Of a DNA stretch of 64,000 nt, positions 28,820-38,606 are shown piece after piece. Source of the DNA: Flavobacterium chungbukense (lineage in GTDB: Bacteria; Bacteroidota; Bacteroidia; Flavobacteriales; Flavobacteriaceae); NCBI RefSeq assembly GCF_020805785.1, contig NZ_JAJGZV010000003.1, positions 62,001 to 126,000 on the forward strand. Direction: 5' to 3'. The translations under genes and the position numbers were made by a program. Positions within the stretch are counted from its first letter, which is position 1. Each line of letters opens with the position of its first letter. A model generated the notes under the pieces. It was not told the DNA's origin, ran no database searches, and saw nothing but the letters and a program-made list of their open reading frames with translations.

Positions 28820-31630
28820 ATGAAAAAATTTTATTTATTAACCGCATTCTTTTTATTCGCCTTTACAGGTTTTGCCCAGAAAGCGATTATATCTGGAAAG
28901 ATATTAGACGCTGATGACAAACTTCCTCTGCCTGGAGCTATGGTTCAAATTGTAGGAGAGAAAAAATACACCGTTTCTGATTACAACGGTCGTTTTGAAT
29001 TATTAAATATTAACGAAGGAACTTATAAAGTTGAAGTAAAATATATTGGATATACCGCTTTAACTCAAGAAATAAAAGTTGAACAAGGAAAAAACAACGT
29101 AATTGATTTTACCTTGAAAGCTTCTGAAAATGAATTGAAAGAAGTTATTGTTGGAGACATCTTAAAAGGTCAGGCAAAAGCTTTAAATCAGCAAAAAAAC
29201 AATAAAAATATCGGAAACGTTATTTCTTCTGATCAAATGGGACGTTTTCCAGATGCTAACGTAGGAGACGCTTTGAAACGTGTTCCTGGTATCACAATGC
29301 AAAATGACCAAGGTGAAGCTCGTAATATTATTATTAGAGGTTTGGCTCCGTCTTTGAACTCTGTTACTTTAAATGGAGATAGAATTCCGTCTGCCGAAGG
29401 TGATAACAGAAACGTACAAATGGATTTAATTCCGTCTGATATGATTTCTACAATCGAAGTAAACAAAACCCTTACATCAGATATGGATGCTGATGCAATT
29501 GGAGGTTCTGTAAACTTAATTACAAGAGCAACTCCAAACGGAGAAAGAATTTCTGCAACACTTGCTGGAGGATATTTGCCAATTCGTGACCACGCTTCTT
29601 ATACGGCTGGTTTCGTTTATGGTAATCGTTTTGTTGACAACAAACTCGGAGTTGTTGTGAGTGGTTCTTACAACAATGTGGATTATGGTTCTGATAACAT
29701 CGAAAACGAATGGGTAAGAGATGAATTTGGAAATGATTATTTACAAGCAGCAGAAATCAGAAAATACGATGTACAACGTATTCGTCGTAGCGGATCTGTA
29801 GCTTTAGATTATAAATTTAACGAAAACAACACCATTTTTGCTAATGCCATCTACAACTGGAGAGATGACAGAGAAAACCGTTTCAGAACTACTTATGATG
29901 ATATCGAAGCTATTTATGATGGAGAAACTATTACAGGATTTGAAGGTCGTGTAAAACGTCAGACAAAAGGTGGTTTAGACAATAATAGAAACAAAAACAG
30001 AAGATTAGAAGATCAAAGAGTTCAAAATTACTCTCTTCGCGGGGAGCACTTAATCAATTCTACGTTAGATTTAGATTGGTCTGCAAACTATGCAAAAGCT
30101 AGAGAATACCGTCCAGGTGAGCGTTATATCGAATACCGTCAAAAAGGCTTAGAAATGTTTCAAGACTTAACTGATCCAAGATTTCCTTTGATGACAACAG
30201 CTGGTGAAGCAAATGACCAATTTGAATTTGATTCTGTTACTGAAAACACAGACGAAACAAGCGAAAGTGAATTTGGCGCAAAAGTAAATATCCGTTTTCC
30301 ATTCTCTGTAATTGCAGGAGAAAAAGGAAGATTGAGAACAGGTCTTAGACTTCGTTTGAAAGAGAAAGAAAGAAACAATATGTTTTACTCTTATACTCCA
30401 TTAAATAATGATATGGAACTACTATCTGATGTTCCTACATCTTATTTTGATGGACAAGGATTTAATCCAGGAAGTAAATATGTGCCAGGAACTTTTGCTT
30501 CTGCAAATTATTTAGGAAGTTTAGATTTAAACAACGCTACTTTATTTGAAAAAGAAACAGATCCAGCTGAATATTTGGCTGTTAACTATAACGCTAAAGA
30601 AAGAATTTCTGCTGCATACGTAAGATGGGATCAGGATTTTAATGACAAACTTTCAATGGTAATGGGTATCCGTGTTGAAAACACTCATATTGACTATACA
30701 GGAAACCGCGTATTAGACGAGGAAGAATTAGAAAGCAAAATCAACAATACAAACTCATACACAAATGTATTGCCAAGTATTTCATTTCAATACAACGCAA
30801 CAAAAGATTTAATCTTAAGAGCTGCAGCTACAACAGCTTTGGCTAGACCAAACTATTATGCACTTGCGCCTTATGTAAACAATATTGCTGCAGATAAAGA
30901 AATTACAGCTGGAAATCCAGGTCTTAAAGCTACATATGCATACAACTATGATTTCATGGCAGAAAACTATTTCAAATCTGTTGGTTTAATTTCGGGAGGT
31001 GTTTTCTACAAAAGATTAAATGATTTCATTTATAACTACAGCGACAATCAATATACTGATGCGAAATTTGCTGCAGATTTCCCAAATCAAATAAATCCAA
31101 TTCCAGCTGGAGAAAACTGGTCTTTCTTACAGTCAAGAAACGGAGACAATGTTAATGTTTACGGATTTGAGGTTGCATTACAACGCCAGTTAGATTTCTT
31201 GCCTGGTAAATTCCTAAAAGGTTTTGGTATCTACTTGAACTATACGTACACAAAATCTAAAGCAAGTGGAATTGCTGATGAGGATGGAAACGAAAGAAAC
31301 AACATTAGTCTTCCAGGTACTGCACCACACATGTTTAACGGATCTTTATCTTGGGAAAACAAACGTTTCTCTGCTAGAATCTCAACCAACTTTACATCTG
31401 ATTATTTAGATGAATTAGGTTCTGAGTCTTATAAAGATAGTTTTTACGACAAGCAATTTTTCTTAGATGCAAATGCTTCTTATAAAATCACAAAACAATT
31501 ACGAGTTTTTGCTGAAGCGAATAACTTAACAAATCAACCGTTACGTTACTACCAAGGAGTTGCAGCTCACACAAAACAAGCTGAATATTACCAAGCGCGT
31601 TACAACTTCGGATTGAAATTAGACTTGTAA
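28820..31630 (+). CDS. TonB-dependent receptor with carboxypeptidase-like domain
   Basis: Outer-membrane active transporter. It has 936 residues: a signal peptide (1-19), a carboxypeptidase-like beta-sandwich (about 22-105; GAMVQIVGEKKYTVSDYNGR), a plug domain (about 130-235; DALKRVPGITMQNDQGEARN, then IIIRGLAPSLNSVTLNGDRI), and a 22-strand barrel ending in an aromatic-containing strand (YNFGLKLDL). It lies 76 bases before a phytase gene, so the cargo is probably inositol phosphate or a product of phytate breakdown. No SusD-like partner is present. Substrate is inferred from context only. Confidence 0.92.
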   Translation: MKKFYLLTAFFLFAFTGFAQKAIISGKILDADDKLPLPGAMVQIVGEKKYTVSDYNGRFELLNINEGTYKVEVKYIGYTALTQEIKVEQGKNNVIDFTLKASENELKEVIVGDILKGQAKALNQQKNNKNIGNVISSDQMGRFPDANVGDALKRVPGITMQNDQGEARNIIIRGLAPSLNSVTLNGDRIPSAEGDNRNVQMDLIPSDMISTIEVNKTLTSDMDADAIGGSVNLITRATPNGERISATLAGGYLPIRDHASYTAGFVYGNRFVDNKLGVVVSGSYNNVDYGSDNIENEWVRDEFGNDYLQAAEIRKYDVQRIRRSGSVALDYKFNENNTIFANAIYNWRDDRENRFRTTYDDIEAIYDGETITGFEGRVKRQTKGGLDNNRNKNRRLEDQRVQNYSLRGEHLINSTLDLDWSANYAKAREYRPGERYIEYRQKGLEMFQDLTDPRFPLMTTAGEANDQFEFDSVTENTDETSESEFGAKVNIRFPFSVIAGEKGRLRTGLRLRLKEKERNNMFYSYTPLNNDMELLSDVPTSYFDGQGFNPGSKYVPGTFASANYLGSLDLNNATLFEKETDPAEYLAVNYNAKERISAAYVRWDQDFNDKLSMVMGIRVENTHIDYTGNRVLDEEELESKINNTNSYTNVLPSISFQYNATKDLILRAAATTALARPNYYALAPYVNNIAADKEITAGNPGLKATYAYNYDFMAENYFKSVGLISGGVFYKRLNDFIYNYSDNQYTDAKFAADFPNQINPIPAGENWSFLQSRNGDNVNVYGFEVALQRQLDFLPGKFLKGFGIYLNYTYTKSKASGIADEDGNERNNISLPGTAPHMFNGSLSWENKRFSARISTNFTSDYLDELGSESYKDSFYDKQFFLDANASYKITKQLRVFAEANNLTNQPLRYYQGVAAHTKQAEYYQARYNFGLKLDL

Positions 31631-31706
31631 CATACCCCTTTTAAAAATTCTTACATTAGACAGAGTTTAACCGCTCTGTCTAATTGCATTAAAATATATT
31701 ACACAA

Positions 31707-32765
31707 ATGAAAAATAAATCTTTAGTTGCTCTTTTACTTTTAAGTATTTCTTTTACAGCTTGTAAAGACGACAAATTAGCACCAGTTCAGCCCAATGCTG
31801 TTAAACCAACTGCGGTTACAGAAGCTTTGCCTCATGATACAGACGATCCTTCAATCTGGATTAATCCAACAGACGCTACAAAAAGTATTATTGTTGGAAC
31901 AGACAAAGACACAGACGGAGGTTTGTATGCTTTTGATTTGAATGGAAAAATCCTTAAAAAATCAATTACCTTAAAACGTCCAAACAATGTTGATATCGCT
32001 TATGGATTAATTATTGACGGAAAAAAAGTAGACATTGCCGTAACTACAGAACGTGAAGAAAATAAAATCAGAATTTTCAGTTTACCAGATTTAGAACCAA
32101 TCGACAACGGCGGAATTCCTGTTTTTGAAGGAGAAGCACAACGCGATCCAATGGGAATTGCCTTATATACGCGTAAAACTGACGGAAAGATTTTTGCTAT
32201 TGTGGGAAGAAAAACTGGACCTTCAGGAAGTTATTTATGGCAATATAAACTTTCTGGAAACGGAAAATTTGCTGCAGCAAAAGTGGTTCGTAAATTCGGT
32301 AATTACAGTGGTAAAAAAGAAATCGAAGCCATTGCTGTTGACAACGAATTAGGAACAGTTTTATATTGTGACGAACAATTCGGAATTAGAAAATACAAAG
32401 CAGATCCAGCTTTAAACGATAATAAAGAATTGGCTCTTTTTGGGCAAAAAGATTTTAAAGCAGATAATGAAGGAATCGCCATCTACAAAAAAACCGATTC
32501 TACAGGATATATCTTAGTTTCCAATCAGCAAGCAAATACTTTTATGGTTTACCCAAGAGAAGGTGCAAAAGGAAATCCAAACAGTTATCCGTTATTGGCT
32601 GAAATTCCGACTTCTACGGTAGAATGCGACGGTGCAGATGTAACAAGTATAAACTTAGGCGGCGCATACAAAAACGGACTTTTCGTAGCGATGAGCAACG
32701 GGATGACTTTCCATTATTATGCTTGGGATTTAATGCAAAAACGCATCAACGAAGCGAAAAAGTAA
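31707..32765 (+). CDS. Beta-propeller phytase lipoprotein
   Basis: Calcium-dependent phytase that releases phosphate from phytate at the cell surface or in the periplasm. It has 352 residues with a lipoprotein signal (Cys19 in FTACKDDK). A six-bladed propeller begins with LPHDTDDPSIWINPTDATKS, includes VGTDKDTDGGLYAFDLNGK and DNEGIAIYKK, and ends with SNGMTFHYYAWDLM, matching 3-phytases of this class. It forms a pair with the upstream TonB receptor, suggesting one system for organic phosphate scavenging. A bidirectional terminator follows. Confidence 0.92.
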   Translation: MKNKSLVALLLLSISFTACKDDKLAPVQPNAVKPTAVTEALPHDTDDPSIWINPTDATKSIIVGTDKDTDGGLYAFDLNGKILKKSITLKRPNNVDIAYGLIIDGKKVDIAVTTEREENKIRIFSLPDLEPIDNGGIPVFEGEAQRDPMGIALYTRKTDGKIFAIVGRKTGPSGSYLWQYKLSGNGKFAAAKVVRKFGNYSGKKEIEAIAVDNELGTVLYCDEQFGIRKYKADPALNDNKELALFGQKDFKADNEGIAIYKKTDSTGYILVSNQQANTFMVYPREGAKGNPNSYPLLAEIPTSTVECDGADVTSINLGGAYKNGLFVAMSNGMTFHYYAWDLMQKRINEAKK

Positions 32766-32852
32766 TTTATTTTTTGAGGTTTTTCAGTCGCAGTTTTTCA
32801 GTGTTCTATTTATTTTTTTTTATTTTTTTTACTGCGATTGAAAACCAAACAA

Positions 32853-32887
32853 AAAAAGCTGTTCATTAACTGAACAGCTTTTTTTTA
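32853..32887. terminator. Bidirectional terminator between phytase and pckA
   Basis: The stem AAAAAGCTGTTCA / TGAACAGCTTTTT is followed by a long T-run on the + side and preceded by an A-run, so it can stop transcription of both convergent genes. Confidence 0.88.
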
Positions 32888-32907
32888 TTTGAATTAATGA
32901 ATTCCTT

Positions 32908-34512
32908 TTATTCTGTAATCGGTGCTCCTGCTAAGATTTCAGCATTTGCAAACTCTTCAAATTTCGCAAAATTAGCTTTGAATTTTCCAGCCAATTCTAA
33001 CGCTTTTTTATCGTATAAATCTTTGTCTTCCCAAGTATTTCTAGGATTTAAAATTTCCTCTGGAACATTCGGGCAAGATTGTGGTTTTGCAATTCCGAAA
33101 ACGGTATGATTAACATATTCTACATTATCCAATTCTCCTTTTAATGCAGCGGTAATCATCGCACGAGTATATTTCAATTTCATACGGCTTCCTGTTCCGT
33201 AAGGTCCACCAGTCCATCCTGTGTTGATTAACCAAACTTTCACTCCCGCATCTTTCATTTTTTTGCTTAACATTTCAGCATAACGCGTTGGGTGCAAAGG
33301 CATAAATGGCGCTCCAAAACAAGCAGAGAAATTAGGCTGTGGTTCTGTAACTCCTGCTTCTGTTCCAGCAACTTTTGCCGTATATCCAGAAATAAAGTGA
33401 TACGCTGCCTGACCTGGAGTTAATTTTGAAATTGGAGGCAGAATTCCGAAAGAATCAGCCGTTAAGAAAAATATATTTTTAGGATTATGTCCCACCAAAC
33501 CTGGCTGAACATTATCAATATGTGTTATTGGGTAACTTACACGAGTATTTTGCGTGATCGAAACATCATCGTAATCTACTTCGTTTGTTCCAGCCTTGAA
33601 AACTACATTTTCTAAAAGCGCTCCTTTTTTGATTGCTCTAAAAATGTCTGGTTCGTTCTCTTCAGTTAAGTTAATTACTTTAGCGTAACATCCACCTTCA
33701 AAATTGAAAACCGTATTTTCGTTTGTCCATCCGTGTTCATCGTCTCCGATTAATTTACGTTCTGGATCTGCTGATAAAGTTGTTTTTCCTGTTCCAGATA
33801 AACCAAAGAAAATCGCTGTATCTCCTTCTTCTCCAACATTCGCACTACAGTGCATTGGAAGCGTATTTTTGAAAACTGGAAGGATAAAGTTCAATGCAGA
33901 AAAAATTCCTTTTTTCATTTCTCCTGTATAACCAGTTCCGCCAATTAAAGCGATTTTTCTAGTGAAATTTAAAATAGCAAAATTAGATTGGCGTGTTCCG
34001 TCTACTGCAGGATCTGCCATAAAACTTGGAGCACAAACTACTGTCCATTCTGGAGAAAAATTAGCTAATTCCGATTCTTCTGGACGTAAGAACATATTGT
34101 AGCAAAACAAATTTGACCAAGCTGTTTCGGTTACAACACGTACATTCAATCTATAATTTGCATCAGAACACACATAAGAATCACGAACAAAAACTTCTTT
34201 GTCTGATAAAAATGCTGTTACCTTGTTATAAAGCTTATCAAAAGCTTGAGGTTCAAACGGGATATTTACATTTCCCCACCAAACTTGATCGTTTGTTACA
34301 TCGTCTTTTACGATAAAACGATCCTGCGGAGAACGACCTGTAAATTCACCTGTATTAATTGCTAACGCTCCGGTAGAATTCTCAACACCTTGTCCTGACT
34401 GCAACGTAATAGCATGTAATTCATCTGCTGATAGTTGGTAACGAACTTTTGCATTTTCAATTCCTAAGTCTTTTAACGAAATCGATTGCGCGAAAACTGT
34501 GTTAGTGTCCAT
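32908..34512 (-). CDS. pckA: ATP-dependent phosphoenolpyruvate carboxykinase
   Basis: Converts oxaloacetate and ATP to phosphoenolpyruvate, CO2 and ADP, the entry step of gluconeogenesis. It has 534 residues, normal length. Landmarks are FTGRSPQDRFIV (about 58-69), the kinase loop FFGLSGTGKTTLSADP (about 242-257), DDEHGWTNENTVFNFEGGCY and the C-terminal WTGGPYGTGSRMKL. It is cytosolic. The gene is single and lies between two terminators; the 300 bases upstream hold only AT-rich sequence and the DUF423 terminator hairpin. Confidence 0.97.
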   Translation of the reverse strand: MDTNTVFAQSISLKDLGIENAKVRYQLSADELHAITLQSGQGVENSTGALAINTGEFTGRSPQDRFIVKDDVTNDQVWWGNVNIPFEPQAFDKLYNKVTAFLSDKEVFVRDSYVCSDANYRLNVRVVTETAWSNLFCYNMFLRPEESELANFSPEWTVVCAPSFMADPAVDGTRQSNFAILNFTRKIALIGGTGYTGEMKKGIFSALNFILPVFKNTLPMHCSANVGEEGDTAIFFGLSGTGKTTLSADPERKLIGDDEHGWTNENTVFNFEGGCYAKVINLTEENEPDIFRAIKKGALLENVVFKAGTNEVDYDDVSITQNTRVSYPITHIDNVQPGLVGHNPKNIFFLTADSFGILPPISKLTPGQAAYHFISGYTAKVAGTEAGVTEPQPNFSACFGAPFMPLHPTRYAEMLSKKMKDAGVKVWLINTGWTGGPYGTGSRMKLKYTRAMITAALKGELDNVEYVNHTVFGIAKPQSCPNVPEEILNPRNTWEDKDLYDKKALELAGKFKANFAKFEEFANAEILAGAPITE

Positions 34513-34734
34513 AAATTTAAGTTATGTTGTGGTTTTTGTTTAAAGCAAAATTACAGATTAATTTTTATTTGACTCAAAATACTTAAATTTCACTCTGATT
34601 TATATCAAAAAAGTAAAATTTCACTTTAAAAAAAATAAAAACAAAAAAATAAGCGCCTTTAATTTGTTTGTTTTCAGCCTGATACGCAATATTTGTTATA
34701 TTATTTTTATTTAAAAACATAAAACAACAAAAAA

Positions 34735-34767
34735 TCACATAAATAAAGCTATATGTTATTTATGTGA
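34735..34767 (-). terminator. Terminator after the DUF423 gene
   Basis: The 11-bp perfect stem TCACATAAATA / TATTTATGTGA has an 11-base loop, about 45 bases past the DUF423 stop; on the - strand it is followed by a T-rich stretch. It lies in the 34513-34812 gap, which otherwise shows no gene. Confidence 0.6.
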
Positions 34768-34812
34768 CAAAATTAAAAATTAATTCTTAGACAGAATTTT
34801 TTTTTCGGGATT

Positions 34813-35199
34813 TTATGATTTTCGCTTCAAAATCGTAAAGAATAATAGCGCCCAACCTATAATTAATAGAAAACCACCTATTGGAGTTGCGAATACTATA
34901 ATTTTAGAATAAAACAAAGTATAGTCTTTTGTGGCCACTAAATAGATTGAACCGCTAAAAAGAACAACACCGGCAACTATAAAATTATAGATTGCTTTTA
35001 AGGTCTTTTCTGCAAGATCTTTTTGAGTAGCTAAAAAGAGTAGAAAAAGAGCGTGATACATTTGGTATCGAACACCTACTTCAAAAGTATTTAATTGATC
35101 AACGGAAAGATATTTTTTTAATAAATGAGCTCCAAAAGCACCCAAAATAATAGCTAACATACCTATAAAAGCTCCAGTAAGAACAAGTTTTCTTTTCAT
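34813..35199 (-). CDS. DUF423 family membrane protein
   Basis: Small inner-membrane protein of unknown function, with 128 residues and four transmembrane helices. The family signature is complete: LGAFGAHLLKKYLSVDQLNT, then FEVGVRYQMYHALFLL, GVVLFSGSIY, and TPIGGFLLIIGWALL. It is transcribed alone and divergent from the saccharopine dehydrogenase gene. Confidence 0.93.
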   Translation of the reverse strand: MKRKLVLTGAFIGMLAIILGAFGAHLLKKYLSVDQLNTFEVGVRYQMYHALFLLFLATQKDLAEKTLKAIYNFIVAGVVLFSGSIYLVATKDYTLFYSKIIVFATPIGGFLLIIGWALLFFTILKRKS

Positions 35200-35384
35200 G
35201 ATTTATCTTTTGAAATTTGACACAAAAATACTTCAAAGCATCTAAAAAATCGCTTAACTTTCCATATTATTTAGAATAAAATCAAACCATTTTTTCTTTC
35301 AATTCTAAAAATAAATTCTCTTTTATTTAATTTATATTGTTACATTTATAACATTTAAATATATTTGTGTTAAATATTTAAAAC

Positions 35385-36749
35385 ATGAGAAACGTTTTAA
35401 TAATTGGAGCAGGAAGATCTGCATCGTCTTTGATTCGATATTTATTATCTAAATCTACTGAAGAGAATCTACATATTACTGTAGCTGATCTCTCTTTGTC
35501 TTTAGCGGAAGCTAAAACACAGCATCATCCTCATGCAACTCCACTTGCCTTAAATATTTTTGATACGGATGAAAGACGTAATGCTATTGAAAGTGCTTCA
35601 ATCGTAATTTCCATGCTTCCTGCGCATCTTCACATCGAAATTGCAAAAGATTGTATTGAATTCAAGAAACATCTTGTAACCGCTTCCTATATAAGTGATG
35701 CGATGCAGGCAATGGATACAGATGCAAAACAAAACAACCTAATCTTCATGAACGAAATTGGTCTTGATCCTGGAATTGATCACATGAGCGCCATGAAAGT
35801 TATTGATGAAATACGGGCAAAAGGCGGTAAAATGCTTTTGTTTGAATCTTTTTGCGGCGGACTTGTAGCTCCTGAATCTGATAATAATTTATGGAATTAT
35901 AAATTTACTTGGGCACCTCGTAATGTGGTTCTGGCGGGACAAGGCGGCGCAGCAAAATTTATTCAAGAAGGCACTTATAAATACATTCCCTATAGCGCTT
36001 TATTTCGCAGAACAGAATTTCTGGAAGTAGAAGGTTACGGAAAATTCGAAGCGTATTCCAATCGTGATTCTCTTAAATACCGCTCTATTTATGGTTTAGA
36101 TGATATTCTGACTTTATATAGAGGAACAATCAGAAGAGTTGGTTATTCTCGGGCTTGGAATATGTTTGTGCAACTCGGAATGACAGACGATAGTTATGTA
36201 ATTGAAGGTTCTGAAGACATGAGTTACCGTCAGTTTATCAATTCTTTTCTACCTTATCATCCAACAGATTCTGTAGAAATCAAAACTCGATTGATCTTAA
36301 AAATCGATCAGGACGATATTATGTGGGACAAACTTCTGGAACTGGATTTATTTAACCCAAACAAAAAAGTAAATCTTCCGAATGCAACTCCGGCTCAGAT
36401 TCTAGAAAAAATCTTAACCGATAGTTGGGCTTTAGAACCAGACGATAAAGATATGATTGTGATGTATCATAAATTTGGTTATGAATTGAATGGAGAAAAG
36501 AAACAAATCGATTCAAAAATGGTCTGCATTGGAGATGATCAAACGTATACTGCAATGGCAAAAACCGTTGGACTTCCAGTTGCGATTGCCACATTGTTAA
36601 TCCTAAACGGAAAAATTACAACTCCTGGCGTTCAGCTTCCGATTAAAAAAGAAGTTTACGAACCTATTTTGAAAGAATTAGAAGAATATGGCGTCATATT
36701 TAACGAACAAAAAGTACCCTATTTTGGATATAATCCAGACTTATTTTAA
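35385..36749 (+). CDS. Saccharopine dehydrogenase family protein
   Basis: NAD(P)-dependent oxidoreductase of the saccharopine dehydrogenase family, probably part of lysine degradation in the cytosol. It has 454 residues. The N-terminal Rossmann motif is VLIIGAGRSASSLIRYL (residues 4-20), followed by SMLPAHLHIEIAKDCIEFKK and MNEIGLDPGIDHMSAM. The C-terminal catalytic domain ends normally, and the length fits Lys9-like enzymes. The sequence does not settle whether it makes glutamate or lysine. A terminator follows at 36803. Confidence 0.9.
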   Translation: MRNVLIIGAGRSASSLIRYLLSKSTEENLHITVADLSLSLAEAKTQHHPHATPLALNIFDTDERRNAIESASIVISMLPAHLHIEIAKDCIEFKKHLVTASYISDAMQAMDTDAKQNNLIFMNEIGLDPGIDHMSAMKVIDEIRAKGGKMLLFESFCGGLVAPESDNNLWNYKFTWAPRNVVLAGQGGAAKFIQEGTYKYIPYSALFRRTEFLEVEGYGKFEAYSNRDSLKYRSIYGLDDILTLYRGTIRRVGYSRAWNMFVQLGMTDDSYVIEGSEDMSYRQFINSFLPYHPTDSVEIKTRLILKIDQDDIMWDKLLELDLFNPNKKVNLPNATPAQILEKILTDSWALEPDDKDMIVMYHKFGYELNGEKKQIDSKMVCIGDDQTYTAMAKTVGLPVAIATLLILNGKITTPGVQLPIKKEVYEPILKELEEYGVIFNEQKVPYFGYNPDLF

Positions 36750-36802
36750 GCTGGATCTGCATTTTTATTTTTAGAATTTTATTTAATTAGTTTTTTAATT
36801 TT

Positions 36803-36840
36803 ATCCGCTTCTAGTCATATAGAAGCGGATTTTTTTTCTT
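36803..36840 (+). terminator. Intrinsic terminator after saccharopine dehydrogenase gene
   Basis: The 11-bp perfect stem ATCCGCTTCTA / TAGAAGCGGAT, with loop GTCATA, is followed by TTTTTTTCTTTT. Confidence 0.9.
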
Positions 36841-36841
36841 T

Positions 36842-36965
36842 TAGAGGTGCCAAGGTGCAGAGGTTTTGAGTAGAACTCAATCTTTGTCAAAGTTTAAAAT
36901 TTTGACAAAGAGAAAATCCTCAATCCCTTTGCACCTTTGCTACTCTGCACCTTTGTTCCTTTCAA
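36842..36965. repeat. Intergenic imperfect inverted repeat
   Basis: AGGTGCCAAGGTGCAGAGG pairs with the far-right CTACTCTGCACCTTTG. Nested inside is TTTGTCAAAGTTTAAAATTT with its complementary TGACAAAG half, the same core hairpin as at 48424. It lies downstream of the convergent genes and contains no coding frame. Confidence 0.6.
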
Positions 36966-36971
36966 AAAAAT

Positions 36972-38192
36972 TTATTTAGCTGATTGAATTGTAATTGGCA
37001 GCGTATACATTACACGAACAGCTTCTCCATTTTCAGAAGCAGGAATCCATTTTGGAGAAAGTTTTAATACTCGAATTGCTTCATCGCCTAAACCATATCC
37101 TAAATCTTTTACCACTTTAAACTCAGATAAACTCCCATCTTTCTCAACCATAAACTCCATAAAAATTTTTCCGTCAATTTTTTGCTTATCAAATTCTGCA
37201 GGAATTTTAAAATTCTGACCAACGAACATATAGAACTTTTCAATTCCACCAGGAAATTGCGGTTCATTTACAGTTGTCTTAACATCACTAATTCTTAAAT
37301 CTTTTGGATTTTCTGTTTTACTTGGCTGAGCAACTGCTTCTGCATTAAAAACAAAAAGCAGTAATACAAAAACAACGGTTACAGAACCAATTTTCAAAAT
37401 CATTTTAATCGGAGATTCTTCTTTAGTCATCATTAGTAAACGTTTTTTAGTGATGGAATAATTTATAGTGCTGGCAAGAGAAACGGTACTTTTATGCGAA
37501 GCAAAATCTAATAGAAGATTCTGATAATTTCTAATCTCGCCAAATTGTTTATTTACCGCTTCATCGGCCAAAAATTCATGATTGAGTTTGATTTCTTTTT
37601 CAAATAGTGCAAATAATGGATTAAACCAAAACAGAATCTGCAAAACCTCCACAAACAAAATATCCAAAGTATGTCTCTGCTCTAAATGCGCCTTTTCGTG
37701 CGCTATTAATTCTGGCGGAATTTTACCATTTTTAAAATCTTCCTGATTGATAAAAATAGCGTTCCAGAAAGAATGCGGCAGAACTCGATCTTTAGTCAAA
37801 ACAATTTTTTGTCCTTTCACAAATTCGACTTTACTTCTTTTCTTTCTAATCGTAAAAGAATATATATTTCGGATCAAACGAACGATCAAAATTGCAGTAA
37901 TTAAAAGATAAATTACACTCAAAAAGTAGGTTAGAATTTCGCTGTAATTTATTTTATTTAAAACGGCTTTATCGGTTACAATCATAATTTCGTCCAGTTG
38001 AATCGTTTTTATTGGAGTTGAAAAAAAGGCTCCAATCGAAAACAATTGCAACGGAATTATCAAACTAAAAACAATACTGGTTAATAAATAAGCGCGATTA
38101 AAGCGAAACATTTTTTCGTTTTCCAAAAGCATTTTATACACTAAATAAAACACAACAAGTAATGAACCTGATTTTAAAAGATACGTTATCAT
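36972..38192 (-). CDS. M56 (BlaR1-type) membrane metallopeptidase with TonB C-terminal domain
   Basis: Sensor protease likely to inactivate its partner repressor BlaI in response to an envelope signal. It has 406 residues. Transmembrane helices are at about 5-20, 36-55 and 88-108, and another at about 268-288. The zinc motif HEKAHLEQRH is at residues 165-174, facing the cytosol. The C-terminal periplasmic part (about 310-406) is a TonB C-terminal-like domain (PQFPGGIEKFYMFVGQNF...FMVEKDGSLSEFKVVKDLG) instead of the penicillin-binding sensor of BlaR1. It overlaps the BlaI gene by 4 bases. A beta-lactam response is therefore not implied. Confidence 0.9.
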   Translation of the reverse strand: MITYLLKSGSLLVVFYLVYKMLLENEKMFRFNRAYLLTSIVFSLIIPLQLFSIGAFFSTPIKTIQLDEIMIVTDKAVLNKINYSEILTYFLSVIYLLITAILIVRLIRNIYSFTIRKKRSKVEFVKGQKIVLTKDRVLPHSFWNAIFINQEDFKNGKIPPELIAHEKAHLEQRHTLDILFVEVLQILFWFNPLFALFEKEIKLNHEFLADEAVNKQFGEIRNYQNLLLDFASHKSTVSLASTINYSITKKRLLMMTKEESPIKMILKIGSVTVVFVLLLFVFNAEAVAQPSKTENPKDLRISDVKTTVNEPQFPGGIEKFYMFVGQNFKIPAEFDKQKIDGKIFMEFMVEKDGSLSEFKVVKDLGYGLGDEAIRVLKLSPKWIPASENGEAVRVMYTLPITIQSAK

Positions 38193-38560
38193 TTTTTCTT
38201 TTTTTGAATTTCTGAGTCGATTATTTTTTTAAGATCTTCCAATTCCGATTCCGACAAATTGGTTTCCGTTGTAAAAAACGAAGCAAACTGCGATGCCGAA
38301 TTATTAAAAAAGTTACTTATTAATCCGTTTACGTGCTTAGAAAAATAGGTCGTTTTTTTAACTAGCGGATAATATTCGCGTGAATTTCCGAATTCATTAT
38401 AAGCAACAAACTTTTTGTCGATCATACGCTTCAAAAGCGTTGCCACGGTTGTCGTTGCCGGCTTTGGATCTGGATAAGCTTCGAGCAAATCTTTCATAAA
38501 AGCCTTTTCAAGCTTCCATAAATGTTCCATTAATTGTTCTTCTGCGTTCGATAATTGCAT
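38189..38560 (-). CDS. BlaI/MecI family transcriptional repressor
   Basis: Winged-helix repressor, with 123 residues. LSNAEEQLMEHLWKLEKAFM, then LLEAYPDPKPATTTVATLL and KRMIDKKFVAYNEFGNSREY match the BlaI DNA-binding domain. The C-terminal helical dimerisation part with a Ser/Glu-rich segment is the usual site of cleavage by the M56 partner. It is translationally coupled to that gene. It probably represses its own operon; I could not identify an operator. Confidence 0.94.
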   Translation of the reverse strand: MQLSNAEEQLMEHLWKLEKAFMKDLLEAYPDPKPATTTVATLLKRMIDKKFVAYNEFGNSREYYPLVKKTTYFSKHVNGLISNFFNNSASQFASFFTTETNLSESELEDLKKIIDSEIQKKKK

Positions 38561-38606
38561 ATTTTTTAAGTGCTAAGGTTCTGAGTGACTAAGATGCTAA
38601 GTTTTT

